From the NCBI RefSeq assembly GCF_002284575.1, contig NZ_NPKJ01000053.1, positions 124,001-188,000 on the forward strand: 64,000 nucleotides of DNA, written 5' to 3'. This stretch comes from Mesorhizobium temperatum. GTDB taxonomy: Bacteria; Pseudomonadota; Alphaproteobacteria; Rhizobiales; Rhizobiaceae. This document shows, piece after piece, positions 25,427-34,550 of this stretch (position 1 is the stretch's first letter; each line of letters opens with the position of its first letter). The notes below the pieces were generated by a model. It had not been told where the DNA came from, did not search any database, and saw nothing but the letters and a program-made list of their open reading frames with translations. The translations under genes and the position numbers were made by a program.

Positions 25427-26401
25427 ATGCCCACAGTCGCCCCGCTTGATCTCGATGGCCATTGCGTCGCCGCCGTCTTCCTTGGCGACGTACCGCATTT
25501 CGCACTGGCCGACGGCACAATCCATCGGCTGGACCATGGCCACAAGACCGCGCAGACTAATGACGGGCTGCTCGCCGCCTTCCACGATGCGGCCAACGAC
25601 CGGCTGATCACCGGCGGCGAGGACGGCAAGATTTTTTCCGTTACCGCCGGCGGCAATGCGGCAGAATTGGCAAGCGCCGGGAAAAAATGGATCACCAGCG
25701 TCGCGGCTGGACCACAAGGCGCCGTCGCCTATGCCTCCGGCAAGATCGCCTTTGTGCGCTTTGCCGACGGCAAGACTAAGGAATTCATGCATCCGCGTTC
25801 GGTCGAGGGGCTGGCGTTCTCGCCCAAGGGCATGCGCTTTGGTGTCGCCCGCTACAATGGCGCGACGCTGCATTTCCCGGCGGCGGACGGGAAGCCGGTC
25901 GAGCTGGAGTGGGCCGGCGCCCATACCGGCATCACCTTCTCGCCCGATGGCGCCTTCCTCGTCACCACCATGCAGGAGAACGCGCTGCATGGCTGGAAGC
26001 TGGCCGACGGCAAGCATATGCGCATGAGCGGCTATCCCGGCAAAGTCAAAAGCCTGTCGTGGAGCGCCAAGGGAAAATGGCTGGCCAGTTCCGGCGCGCC
26101 GGCGGCGATCGTCTGGCCTTTTTCGGGCAAGGACGGGCCGATGGGCAAGGCGCCGCTGGAGCTCGGTACGCGCGGCAACGCCATGGTGACCTCGGTCGCC
26201 TGCCATCCAAGCCAGGATGTCGTCGCCGTCGGCTATGACGACGGCATGGTGATGGCGGTGCGTTTCGCTGACGCCAAGGAGGTGCTTCTGCGCCGACCGG
26301 GCAAGGGCGCCATCACCTCGATGATGTGGGACAAGGAGGAACGCCGCGTCGCCTTCGGCAGTGCCGCCGGCGACTGCGGCGTCATCGATATCTCCGCATA
26401 A
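25427..26401 (+). CDS. WD40-repeat protein
   Basis: A 324-residue beta-propeller protein with about six recognisable blades, for example 'GLAFSPKGMRFGVARYNGAT', 'ITFSPDGAFLVTTMQENALH' and 'LSWSAKGKWLASSGAPAAIV'. No signal peptide is present (MPTVAPLDLDGHCVAA), so it is probably cytoplasmic. It lies downstream of the His-rich GTPase on the same strand and may act with it, although a repeat separates the two. No enzymatic motif was seen. Confidence 0.85.
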   Translation: MPTVAPLDLDGHCVAAVFLGDVPHFALADGTIHRLDHGHKTAQTNDGLLAAFHDAANDRLITGGEDGKIFSVTAGGNAAELASAGKKWITSVAAGPQGAVAYASGKIAFVRFADGKTKEFMHPRSVEGLAFSPKGMRFGVARYNGATLHFPAADGKPVELEWAGAHTGITFSPDGAFLVTTMQENALHGWKLADGKHMRMSGYPGKVKSLSWSAKGKWLASSGAPAAIVWPFSGKDGPMGKAPLELGTRGNAMVTSVACHPSQDVVAVGYDDGMVMAVRFADAKEVLLRRPGKGAITSMMWDKEERRVAFGSAAGDCGVIDISA

Positions 26402-26412
26402 CCGGGAGTTCT

Positions 26413-26865
26413 CTACTCGGCCCCGCAGGAGACTTTGCCGGTCAACGCGGCAGGCATGCCATCGCCACCCGTGTCGGCCGTGCCCTCATAGATGGCGAGC
26501 GAATAGCGCCCGTCATAGGTGCCTTCTTCACTGGACTTGGTCACGATCGTCAGTTCGACAGAGCTGTAGGTGTTTGCGACCTCGTGCTCGCGATAGACGA
26601 GCAGCCGCAATTCCTTGCCGTCGAGCCAGTATTGCGTGAGGTTGGAATCCTCGAACACTGTCTTGCGCAAATCGTCGCCGACGGTTCTGCCGAGAATTTC
26701 GAGATCGCCCCGGAAATTGAACGTTGGACCGCCCATACCTCTGGTGACGCCGGCTTCGACCTGGAATTTTACCGCTGCATCCTCGGCCGAGCACCAGATG
26801 CCGCCGGTGGCGAAGGCCGAGCCGGCCGATAACAGCAGCGTTGTTACACAGAAGATCGTCCGCAT
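26413..26865 (-). CDS. Secreted protein of unknown function
   Basis: A 150-residue protein with a clear signal peptide: MRTIFCVTTLLLSAGSAFAT, cleavage near residue 20. The mature 130 residues contain two cysteines, one near each end (GGIWCSAED and VSCGAE), that could form a disulphide. I do not recognise the family. The ATG at 26865 places the signal at the N-terminus; an upstream in-frame start at 26898 does not. It converges on the WD40 gene with 11 bases between stops. Confidence 0.7.
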   Translation of the reverse strand: MRTIFCVTTLLLSAGSAFATGGIWCSAEDAAVKFQVEAGVTRGMGGPTFNFRGDLEILGRTVGDDLRKTVFEDSNLTQYWLDGKELRLLVYREHEVANTYSSVELTIVTKSSEEGTYDGRYSLAIYEGTADTGGDGMPAALTGKVSCGAE

Positions 26866-27030
26866 CTTTCTTCCCCAAGCCACAAACCCTATCCGCATTG
26901 ATGCTGGAGGATGCCCTCAGGTCAAGCGCCCGTCCTCTTCACCGTGGCCGCTGAACCAATGCAGGGCAGCTGTGCGGCCGATTGCGGTTCCGGACGCCGA
27001 TTGGCAAAGTGACGGATGAGAGGGACCTTC

Positions 27031-28413
27031 ATGCATACAATCGACCATTTAAAGACTTCCATCGGCGGCATCAGCGCCGCCTGCATCGCCGATTTGCGCG
27101 AGACCGAGGCCGAAGCCTTCCGCAAGGCAAGGCCGAAATCGGCAGCCAAGGTCGGCAACGGTCTGCCGGGCTTCTTCGGCGGCGTGCCGATGCACTGGAT
27201 GAACGATTGGCCGACGCCGTTTCCGATCCTGGTCGACAGCGCCAGAGGCGCCACCATCACCGATATCGACGGCAACCGGCTCGACGATTTCTGCCTCGGC
27301 GACACCGGCTCGATGTTCGGCCATTCGCCGCCGCCGGTCGCGCGCGACATCCGCCGGCAGGCCGGACGCGGCCTCACCTACATGCTGCCTTCCGAAGATG
27401 CGGTGGCGATCGGCCCGTTGCTGCAACAGCGCTTCGGCCTGCCGTTCTGGCAGATCGCGACGACGGCGACCGATGCCAATCGCTTTGCGCTGCGCGTCGC
27501 CCGCACCATCACCGGCCGGGAAAAGATCCTGGTCTTCAACGGCTGCTATCACGGCTCGGTCGACGAGACGATGGTGCGGCTGGTCGACGGCAGACCGGCC
27601 AACCGGCCGGGACTGGCCGGCGAATTCCGCGACCTGACCCGGACGACCGATGTCATCGAGTTCAACGATGTGCCGGCACTCGAGGCCGTGCTCCGGGATA
27701 AGGATATCGCCTGCGTCATCACCGAGCCAGTGCTGACCAATTCCTGCATGGTGCTACCGGACCCTGGCTTCCACGAGGCGCTGCGGCGTCTCACCCGCGC
27801 GGCCGGCACCCTGCTGCTGATCGACGAGACGCACACGATTTCGACCGGTCCGGGCGGCTACACCGGAAGACACGGCTTGGAGCCGGACCTGTTCGTGCTC
27901 GGCAAGCCGATCGCCGGCGGTGTGCCGGCCAGTGTGTGGGGCATGAGCGAAGACGTCGCCACCCGCTATGCCGACTATATCAGGACCAAGGAACCAGGCT
28001 ATTCCGGCATGGGTACGACGCTCTCGGCCAATCCGCTGCAATTTGCGGCAATGCGCGCCACGCTCGAAGAAGTGATGACCGACGAGAATTATGCCCATAT
28101 GGACCATCTGGCGCGGCGGCTCGACGCAGAGCTGACCGCCATCGTCGACCGCTACCGCCTGCCTTGGCATGTTGCCCGAGTCGGCGCGCGCGTCGAGTTC
28201 ATCTGCGCACCCGGCCCGCTGAGGAATGGCGGCGAGGCGGAAACAGCGCACGCGCCCGACCTCGAAGCGGCGATCCATGTTGCGCTGGTCAATCGCGGCG
28301 TGCTGATCGCGCCGTTCCACAATATGATGCTGATCTCGCCGGCGACCAGCGCCACCCAGGTCAACCGCCTGATCACCGCCTTCGGCGCGGTTGCGGCAAG
28401 GCTCGCGGCATGA
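27031..28413 (+). CDS. PLP-dependent class III aminotransferase
   Basis: A 460-residue enzyme of the acetylornithine/glutamate-1-semialdehyde aminotransferase group. Motifs are 'VFNGCYHGSVDE' near residue 165, 'LLLIDETHTISTGPGGYTG' near 265 (PLP-binding Asp), and the Schiff-base lysine in 'FVLGKPIAGGVPAS' near 293. The ATG at 27031 has AGAGGGACC upstream; a start at 27016 is possible. It lies 13 bases before the glutamine-synthetase-like gene at 28427, so the two probably form one unit for an amine or amino-acid pathway. The true amino donor is unknown. Confidence 0.88.
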   Translation: MHTIDHLKTSIGGISAACIADLRETEAEAFRKARPKSAAKVGNGLPGFFGGVPMHWMNDWPTPFPILVDSARGATITDIDGNRLDDFCLGDTGSMFGHSPPPVARDIRRQAGRGLTYMLPSEDAVAIGPLLQQRFGLPFWQIATTATDANRFALRVARTITGREKILVFNGCYHGSVDETMVRLVDGRPANRPGLAGEFRDLTRTTDVIEFNDVPALEAVLRDKDIACVITEPVLTNSCMVLPDPGFHEALRRLTRAAGTLLLIDETHTISTGPGGYTGRHGLEPDLFVLGKPIAGGVPASVWGMSEDVATRYADYIRTKEPGYSGMGTTLSANPLQFAAMRATLEEVMTDENYAHMDHLARRLDAELTAIVDRYRLPWHVARVGARVEFICAPGPLRNGGEAETAHAPDLEAAIHVALVNRGVLIAPFHNMMLISPATSATQVNRLITAFGAVAARLAA

Positions 28414-28426
28414 GACAAGCTTGCAC

Positions 28427-29848
28427 ATGAGAGAAGCGCACAAGCTAACTTTGAACGCCATCATCGCCTCCCCTTCGGGCTCGACGCCGGCCGAGGCGCA
28501 AACGTTTCTCGACGCTCATCCCGAGATCGAAGCGTTCGACATCGTGCTGACCGACGCCAATGGCGTCGGGCGTGGCAAGATCGTGCGCCGGCACGAACTG
28601 ATGAGCATCTTCGAGGGCGGCCGGCACATGCCGATCTCGATCCTCGGCCTCGACATTACCGGCGAGGACGTGCACGAGACCGGGCTGATCTGGACGACCG
28701 GCGACGGCGACCTGCGGGCATGGCCGATCCCCGGTACGCTGGTGCCGCTGTTCGGCACACAGCCGCCGCGCGGCCAGGTGCTGATGGCGATGTACCATCT
28801 CGACGGTCAGCCGATGTCCTCCGATCCGCGGCTGGCACTCGCCCGTCAGGTGGAAATACTGGCGGCAAAGGGCCTGCATCCGGCTGGCGCCTTCGAGCTC
28901 GAATTCTTCCTGCTCGCCAACGAGCGCGACGCCGACGGCAAGGTGCAGCCGGCGCACGCGGTGCTCGACGGCCGACGCTCGGCCAAGACCGAGGTCTATT
29001 CCGTCGACCATCTGCACGGCATGGAGCCACTGTTTTCCGACATCTATGCCGCGGCCAAGGTGCAAGGCATCCCGGCCGAGACGGTCATTTCCGAATATGC
29101 GCCCGGCCAGTACGAGCTGACGCTGAACTACCGCCAGGACGTGATCCGCGCCGCCGACGACCTCGTGATGTTGAAGCGGCTGGTGCGGGCACAGGCGCGC
29201 CGCCACGGCGTCACCGCTTGCTTCATGGCCAAGCCGATCGAGAAATATGCCGGCTCCGGCATGCATTTCCATGTCTCGCTGCAGGACAAGGCCGGCAAGA
29301 ACGTCTTCACTGAGGCCAGCGGCGAGTCTTGGTCCTTGCCGCTGCTGCGCGGACTGGGCGGCCTCATTCAGACCATGGCCGAATCGATGCTGGTGTTTGC
29401 GCCGCATGCCAATTCATGGCGGCGTTTTGTTTCGCAATCCTATGCGCCGGTGGCGCCGACCTGGGGCGTCAACAACCGCTCGGTGGCATTGCGCGTGCCG
29501 GCAGGCGATGCGAAAAACCGGCGCATCGAGCACCGGCCGTCGGGCGTCGACGCCAACCCTTATCTGGTGGCGGCAACTGTGCTGGCCGGCATCACTAAGG
29601 GCCTCGACGAAGGCCTCGATCCCGGCCCCGAAACCACCGGCAATGGCTACGAATCGGCAATCACGCGCACCACCATGCCGGTGGACTGGCGCGCGGCGAT
29701 CGAGGCGGCAAGGGCCTCGACATTCCTCAAAGGGGCACTGGGGGAAGACCTGCACCGGACATTCGTGGCAATCAAGCAAGCCGAATATCTGCGGGTGGCG
29801 CGCACGGTCAGCGAGTTGGATTATCACCTCTATCTGCACGAGGTGTGA
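28427..29848 (+). CDS. Glutamine synthetase family protein (gamma-glutamylpolyamine synthetase-like)
   Basis: A 473-residue GS-fold ligase. It carries 'ELEFFLLANERD' (metal-binding Glu), the 'GSGMHFHVSLQDKAG' metal and ammonia-site segment, 'ANSWRRF' and 'NRRIEHRPSGVDANPYLVAA' of the ATP site. It differs from housekeeping GlnA and fits the PuuA/GlnA3-like group that ligates glutamate to amines. The ATG at 28427 gives MREAHKLTLN; a TTG at 28391 overlapping the aminotransferase end is also in frame. Pairing with the upstream aminotransferase suggests a glutamylated-amine route; the actual substrate cannot be read from sequence. Confidence 0.9.
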   Translation: MREAHKLTLNAIIASPSGSTPAEAQTFLDAHPEIEAFDIVLTDANGVGRGKIVRRHELMSIFEGGRHMPISILGLDITGEDVHETGLIWTTGDGDLRAWPIPGTLVPLFGTQPPRGQVLMAMYHLDGQPMSSDPRLALARQVEILAAKGLHPAGAFELEFFLLANERDADGKVQPAHAVLDGRRSAKTEVYSVDHLHGMEPLFSDIYAAAKVQGIPAETVISEYAPGQYELTLNYRQDVIRAADDLVMLKRLVRAQARRHGVTACFMAKPIEKYAGSGMHFHVSLQDKAGKNVFTEASGESWSLPLLRGLGGLIQTMAESMLVFAPHANSWRRFVSQSYAPVAPTWGVNNRSVALRVPAGDAKNRRIEHRPSGVDANPYLVAATVLAGITKGLDEGLDPGPETTGNGYESAITRTTMPVDWRAAIEAARASTFLKGALGEDLHRTFVAIKQAEYLRVARTVSELDYHLYLHEV

Positions 29849-29958
29849 GGCGATCGCATCGCCGGTCATTCTCCGGGGTCCGGGCTATTTGAAGGAACCT
29901 TTCCGGGGTTTCGCTCATTCCGCATCTGATCGCAGCAGCGGACAAGGCCGCATCAGCC

Positions 29959-30651
29959 ATGATTGCCAAGATGCAGACAACTCCCGCGCCGCACCACGCC
30001 AAGGTGCAGGCAAGACGCTGGCCCAACCGTGAATTGCCTGAGACGGCGGAAGACGATGGCGCAAGCACCATCCCTGAACTCAGCGAAGTGGCGAAAGCCT
30101 GCCGTCGCTGTCCGCTGTGGCGCAACGCGACGCAGACCGTGTTCGGCGAAGGGCCTGATAAGGCCAAGGTGATCTTCGTCGGTGAACAGCCCGGCGACCA
30201 GGAGGATCTGGCCGGCAAACCTTTCGTCGGGCCGGCCGGTAAGGTCTTCGACGCCATCCTGGACGACGCCGGCGTCGATCGGCTGAAAGTCTATGTCACC
30301 AATGCGGTCAAGCATTTCAAATTCGAGCCGCGCGGCAAGCGGCGCATCCACTCCAAGCCGAATGCCGGCGAAGTGCAGGCCTGCCGCTGGTGGCTCGACA
30401 AGGAGCTCGATCTGATAAAGCCCAATCTGGCGGTGGCGCTCGGCGCAACGGCTGCGCAGTCTCTGCTCGGCAAAGTTGTTCCGATCATGAAGATGCGCGG
30501 CGCGGTCGTGGAGCGCGAGGATGGCTTGCGTGTGTTCGTCACAATCCACCCGTCCTTTATCCTGCGCATCCGCGAGCCGGCGGACAAACAGGCCGAACGC
30601 GAGCGGTTCCTGAAGGATATGAAGGCGGTGAAGACGCTGATGGCTGCCTGA
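29959..30651 (+). CDS. udgX: UdgX-type uracil-DNA glycosylase
   Basis: A 230-residue Fe-S uracil-DNA glycosylase. The UdgX subgroup is marked by the loop K-R-R-I-H (in RGKRRIHSKP, about residues 117-126), which in the mycobacterial prototype holds the histidine that becomes covalently linked to the abasic site. Motif A is GEQPGDQED near 75 and motif B is HPSFILR near 200. Fe-S ligands are the CRRC pair near 48-51, a His in 'YVTNAVKHFKF' (as in UdgX rather than the usual Cys) and a Cys in 'VQACRWW'. The gene stands alone after the GS-like gene, with 110 bases between. Confidence 0.92.
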   Translation: MIAKMQTTPAPHHAKVQARRWPNRELPETAEDDGASTIPELSEVAKACRRCPLWRNATQTVFGEGPDKAKVIFVGEQPGDQEDLAGKPFVGPAGKVFDAILDDAGVDRLKVYVTNAVKHFKFEPRGKRRIHSKPNAGEVQACRWWLDKELDLIKPNLAVALGATAAQSLLGKVVPIMKMRGAVVEREDGLRVFVTIHPSFILRIREPADKQAERERFLKDMKAVKTLMAA

Positions 30652-30653
30652 GC

Positions 30654-31919
30654 CTATCTGATCAATATGGCCCTCAAATCATTGACGTTCGTCCCGGTCG
30701 GGCCGGGCACGAAGAGATCGCCGACGGCGTTGAATGCCGTCCAGGCATTGTTGCCGGCAAGCATCGCTTTGGCATCGACGCCCACGGTCCGCATCCGCGA
30801 AACCGTCGAACCGTCGGCGAAGGTGCCGGCATTGTCCTCCGAACCGTCGATGCCATCGGTGTCAGCGGCCAGTGCATTAATGCCATCCATACCGCTGATG
30901 CCGATGGCGAAGGCGAGCAGAAACTCGCTGTTGCGGCCGCCCTTGCCTTTCGCCCGCAAGGTGACCGTCGTCTCGCCGCCCGACAGGATCAGCACCGGCT
31001 TTGGGAATGGCCGGTTGCGCGTCGCCACCTCGCGCGCGATCGCGGCGTGGACACCGCCGACCTCGCGCGCCTCGCCCTCAATAGAATCGGAGAGGATGAC
31101 CGCCTCGATACCTTGGCGCCTGGCTTCGGCTGCGGCCGCGTCCAGCGATACGCCGGCCGAGGCGATCAGATGCACTTCGTTGCGCGAAAAACGCGGATCA
31201 TCGACGCGCGGCGCATCGGCGGCCGGCGAATTGATATGCGCCATCACCGAAGCCGGCAGCTTCATGCCATAGGCGGCGATCGATGCCAGCGCCTCTTGGC
31301 GGTTGCCGGAATCGGGAACGGTCGGACCGGAAGCAACCAGCGCCGGATTGTCGCCCGGAATATCGGAGACCACTAGCGACACCACCTTTGCCGGATAGGC
31401 AGCTGCCGCCAGCCTGCCGCCCTTGATCGTGGAAACATGCTTGCGGATGGTGTTCATGGCGGCGATCGGTGCGCCGGAGGCAAGCAGCGCCTCGTTGACG
31501 GCGATCTCGTCGGCCAGCGTCAGACTTTCGGCAGGCGACGGCAGCAGCGCCGAGCCGCCGCCTGAGATGAGCGCCACGACCAGATCGTCCGCGGTCAGGC
31601 CCTGCACCTTTTCGAGTAGCCGGCGCGAGGCCTCGAGACCGGCGGCATCCGGCACCGGGTGCGCCGCCTCGATGATCTCGATGCGCTGGCAGGTCGCGCC
31701 ATAGCCGTAACGGGTGACGACCAGCCCTTCTATCGGCCCGTCCCACACCCTTTCGAAGGCCGCCGCCATTTGCGCCGAGCCCTTGCCTGCGCCGATGACG
31801 ATGGTGCGCCCTTTCGGCGTTGCCGGCAGATGATCCCTGATGGTCCTCTGGGGATCGGCGGCGGCGACGGCGGCATTGAAGATGGCGGTGAGGAAGGGCC
31901 TGGGATCGAGCGCGGTCAT
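30654..31919 (-). CDS. Glycerate 2-kinase (MOFRL family)
   Basis: A 421-residue DUF4147/MOFRL-type glycerate kinase that makes 2-phosphoglycerate. The N-terminal domain has 'RTIVIGAGKGSAQMAAAFE' and 'VVALISGGGSALLPSPA'; the C-terminal MOFRL domain has 'VLILSGGETTVTL' and 'KGGRNSEFLLAFAI' with 'ALAADTDGIDGSEDNAG'. It overlaps the UPF0303 gene by 4 bases and is the last gene of the puuD-guaD operon. Glyoxylate released by ureidoglycolate lyase can enter central metabolism through glycerate, which would explain the position; that link is inference. Confidence 0.92.
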   Translation of the reverse strand: MTALDPRPFLTAIFNAAVAAADPQRTIRDHLPATPKGRTIVIGAGKGSAQMAAAFERVWDGPIEGLVVTRYGYGATCQRIEIIEAAHPVPDAAGLEASRRLLEKVQGLTADDLVVALISGGGSALLPSPAESLTLADEIAVNEALLASGAPIAAMNTIRKHVSTIKGGRLAAAAYPAKVVSLVVSDIPGDNPALVASGPTVPDSGNRQEALASIAAYGMKLPASVMAHINSPAADAPRVDDPRFSRNEVHLIASAGVSLDAAAAEARRQGIEAVILSDSIEGEAREVGGVHAAIAREVATRNRPFPKPVLILSGGETTVTLRAKGKGGRNSEFLLAFAIGISGMDGINALAADTDGIDGSEDNAGTFADGSTVSRMRTVGVDAKAMLAGNNAWTAFNAVGDLFVPGPTGTNVNDLRAILIR

Positions 31920-32419
31920 TTTGCTTCCGGCGGTAGTGCCAGCTCACGCCCGTCGACGCCGAGATGGCTGCACAGCGCGTCGACGACGACGCCGTGATCC
32001 TCACGCTCCGGCAGGCCCGAGACCGCGATCACACCGATCACGCCGGCACCTTTGACCGTTATGGGAAAGCCACCACCGGCCAGCACATAGTCTGATATGT
32101 CGAGCCCCTCACCGGGTTTGAAGCTGCGGTCGGGGCGCTGTTGCTCCAGCACCAGGCGGTAGGTGCTTCTCAAAAACCGCCGCACGACGTTGGTCTTGCG
32201 CCGCGCCCAGTCCGGATTGGAGGCATTCGAGCCTGGCATCGCCGCGTAGAACAGTGGCCGGTCGAAGGTTCTGATATCGACGATGATCGGCAGGTTCTCG
32301 GCTAGTGCCCGGTCGCGGATCGCCGAGCCGATCTTGAAGGCGACAGCCTCGTCGAAGACGGGGAAGACAAGCGTGGCTTCCTGTTTCTTGATCAGAGCGA
32401 TGTCGTCCGCAGCAGCCAT
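31916..32419 (-). CDS. UPF0303 / heme-degrading-domain (GlcG/HbpS-like) protein
   Basis: A 167-residue protein of the UPF0303 group, related to the GlcG/HbpS fold. Evidence is the 'PIIVDIRTFDRPLFYAAMPG' segment near residues 45-64 and 'YVLAGGGFPITVKGAGVIGV' near 110-130. Function in this group is not settled. It is translationally coupled to glycerate 2-kinase (4-base overlap) and follows the racemase-like gene by 48 bases, so it belongs to the purine-linked operon. Confidence 0.85.
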   Translation of the reverse strand: MAAADDIALIKKQEATLVFPVFDEAVAFKIGSAIRDRALAENLPIIVDIRTFDRPLFYAAMPGSNASNPDWARRKTNVVRRFLRSTYRLVLEQQRPDRSFKPGEGLDISDYVLAGGGFPITVKGAGVIGVIAVSGLPEREDHGVVVDALCSHLGVDGRELALPPEAK

Positions 32420-32467
32420 ATCGTTCCCCTATCAACTCGCACGCTTTGACCGATGGCTGCCGCCGGG

Positions 32468-33202
32468 TCAAGCCTCGGATGCTTCACGCGGATCCGTCTC
32501 CAGCGCCAGATCGACCGCGGCCTCGGCATGAAGAACCGTTACGTCGAAGGCTGGTACAGGATAGTCGTCCGTGTCGAGCAGAAGCGGCAGTTCGGTGCAG
32601 CCGACGATGATCGCTTCCGCGCCCTGGGCCTGGAGATCACGCGCCATTTGCAGGAGCGCCGCCTTGGAGGCGTCCTCGACGGCGCCCAAGGTCAACTCGT
32701 CAACGATGATCCGGTGCAGAGCGATGCGCTGCTCCTGTGGCGGCGTGATCACATCGAGGCCATGACGGTCCCGGAGCCGATGCCTGAAGAAATCCATCTC
32801 CATCGTGTATCGGGTTCCCAAAAGTCCAACGCGCGAGAAGCCCCCGTTGCGGATCGCAACTGCAGTCGGATCGGCCAGATGGAGCAGCGGAATACCGATT
32901 GCGGCCTCAACCTGATCGGCAACCGAGTGCGGGGTTACCGCTGTGATTATCACGAAGTCTGCCCCGGCTCTTTCCAGGCACCGGGCGGCTTCGGCAACTC
33001 TCTCACTGACCCTGTCCCATCGACCCATGGAAGCCATGGTGTTGAGTTCGTCGAAATCGAGCGTGAACAGCACGGATCGCGCATTGTGATGGCCGCCGAG
33101 GCGGCGGTGTGCAGCCGCATTCAGCAGACGGTAATACAGGGCGCTGGACTCCCAGCTCATTCCTCCGACCATTCCGATCAGCTTGGGCTGGCGCACTGTC
33201 AT
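32468..33202 (-). CDS. Aspartate/glutamate racemase family protein
   Basis: A 244-residue PLP-independent racemase-fold protein. Residues 'IGMVGGMSWESSALYYRLLN' open the domain as in the YgeA/RacX group. The second catalytic Cys is in 'IIVGCTELPLLL', but the position of the first Cys holds Thr ('IITAVTPHSVADQV'). A Thr/Cys pair is known in the E. coli L-Asp/Glu racemase YgeA, so activity is possible. The ATG at 33202 has GGTGGG upstream. It lies 20 bases after guaD in the operon; a link to allantoin or hydantoin stereochemistry is conceivable but unproven. Confidence 0.85.
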   Translation of the reverse strand: MTVRQPKLIGMVGGMSWESSALYYRLLNAAAHRRLGGHHNARSVLFTLDFDELNTMASMGRWDRVSERVAEAARCLERAGADFVIITAVTPHSVADQVEAAIGIPLLHLADPTAVAIRNGGFSRVGLLGTRYTMEMDFFRHRLRDRHGLDVITPPQEQRIALHRIIVDELTLGAVEDASKAALLQMARDLQAQGAEAIIVGCTELPLLLDTDDYPVPAFDVTVLHAEAAVDLALETDPREASEA

Positions 33203-33222
33203 GATTGAACCCACCGATTACT

Positions 33223-34548
33223 TCATGGCCCGACGTTAAGTCCCAGATCGCTTTTCATCACCCGCCCGGCGACATAGACCTCGCGCACGGCGCGGTCGTC
33301 GCCCAGCGTTTGCAGCAGAAACAGCTCCTCCGCCAGCGTGTCCGCCGTCTCCATCCGCAGCCGCATGGCCGGCGTGGCGCGGGCGTCGAGGACGATGATA
33401 TCGGCATCGCTGCCTTGGTCCAGCGTGCCGATTCTTTCCACGACCGACAGCGCCTCGGCATTGCCGCGGGTGAGCTGCCAGAACGACTGGAACGGGTTGA
33501 GCTTTTCGCCGTTCAGCGCGATCACCTTATAACCCTCGTCCATGGTGCGCAGCATCGAGTAATTGGTGCCGCCGCCGACATCGGTGGCGGCGGCGATTCG
33601 GAGGGCTTTGTAACGCGTGCGGTAGCGCTGGTAATTGAACAAGCCCGAGCCGAGAAACAGGTTCGAGGTCGGGCAGAACACCGCCACTGAACCTGAGTCC
33701 GAAAGCGCATCCGCCTCGCGTTCCGACAGATGGATACAGTGGCCGAACAGGCTTTTGCGCCCGAGCAGCCCATAGCGCTCGTAAACATCGGTATAGTCGC
33801 GTGCCTGCGGGTAGAGTTGCAGCGTAAAGGCGATCTCGGCGTGGTTTTCCGACAGATGCGTCTGCATGTGCAGATCAGGATATTCGCGGCAGAGCGCGCC
33901 CGCCATTTCCAACTGTTCGGGCGAGGAGGTGATGGCGAAGCGCGGCGTGATGGCATAGTGCTGGCGCCCCTTGCCATGCCACTCCTTAATCAGCGCCTTG
34001 CTGTCGTCATAGCCCGACTGCGCTGTGTCGAGCACGCCCTCCGGCGCGTTTCGGTCCATCATCACCTTGCCGGCGATGTTGAGCATGTTGCGGTCATGCG
34101 ACTCGGCGAAGAACGCTTCGGCCGACCCCTTGTGGACCGAGCAATAGGCGGCGACTGTCGTCGTGCCATGACGCACCATCTCGTCGAGGAACAGCCTGGC
34201 GATGCGGCGGCCATGCTGGGCGTTCTGGAATTTGGTTTCCTCGGGAAAGGTGTAAGTGTTCAGCCAGTCTAGCAGCTCGGCGCCGTAGGAAGCGATAACC
34301 TGCATCTGCGGAAAATGCGCATGCGCGTCAATGAAGCCCGGCAGCAGCAGGTGCGGGCGGTGGTCGATCTTTTTTACGCCTTCATCAGCTTTTTTCTCGA
34401 CGTCGGCATAGGCGCCTGCGGCAACGATCCGGCCGTCGCGGAGCAGCAGGCCGCCGTCATCCTCGTAGCGCCAGGCGCAATGGTCGTCGACGGTCTCAGG
34501 CCAGCGCAGGAAGGACAGCGTGCGGCCGCGCAGGAGCGTGCTGGTCAT
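33223..34548 (-). CDS. guaD: Guanine deaminase
   Basis: A 441-residue amidohydrolase converting guanine to xanthine. Zinc and substrate motifs are 'LLPGFIDAHAHFPQMQ' near residue 71-86, 'MQTHLSENHAEI' near 216, 'GHCIHLSEREADAL' near 257 and 'AAATDVGGGTNYSMLRTMD' near 310-328. The ATG at 34548 lies 2 bases after the puuD stop, so the two are cotranscribed. This gives guanine entry into the xanthine-urate branch encoded in the same block. Confidence 0.95.
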   Translation of the reverse strand: MTSTLLRGRTLSFLRWPETVDDHCAWRYEDDGGLLLRDGRIVAAGAYADVEKKADEGVKKIDHRPHLLLPGFIDAHAHFPQMQVIASYGAELLDWLNTYTFPEETKFQNAQHGRRIARLFLDEMVRHGTTTVAAYCSVHKGSAEAFFAESHDRNMLNIAGKVMMDRNAPEGVLDTAQSGYDDSKALIKEWHGKGRQHYAITPRFAITSSPEQLEMAGALCREYPDLHMQTHLSENHAEIAFTLQLYPQARDYTDVYERYGLLGRKSLFGHCIHLSEREADALSDSGSVAVFCPTSNLFLGSGLFNYQRYRTRYKALRIAAATDVGGGTNYSMLRTMDEGYKVIALNGEKLNPFQSFWQLTRGNAEALSVVERIGTLDQGSDADIIVLDARATPAMRLRMETADTLAEELFLLQTLGDDRAVREVYVAGRVMKSDLGLNVGP

Positions 34549-34550
34549 GC

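Noticed and set aside
32468..33202. Hydantoin/allantoin racemase (HpxA type)
   Set aside because: The sequence follows the aspartate racemase (YgeA/RacX) pattern; only context suggests allantoin, so the name was not used.
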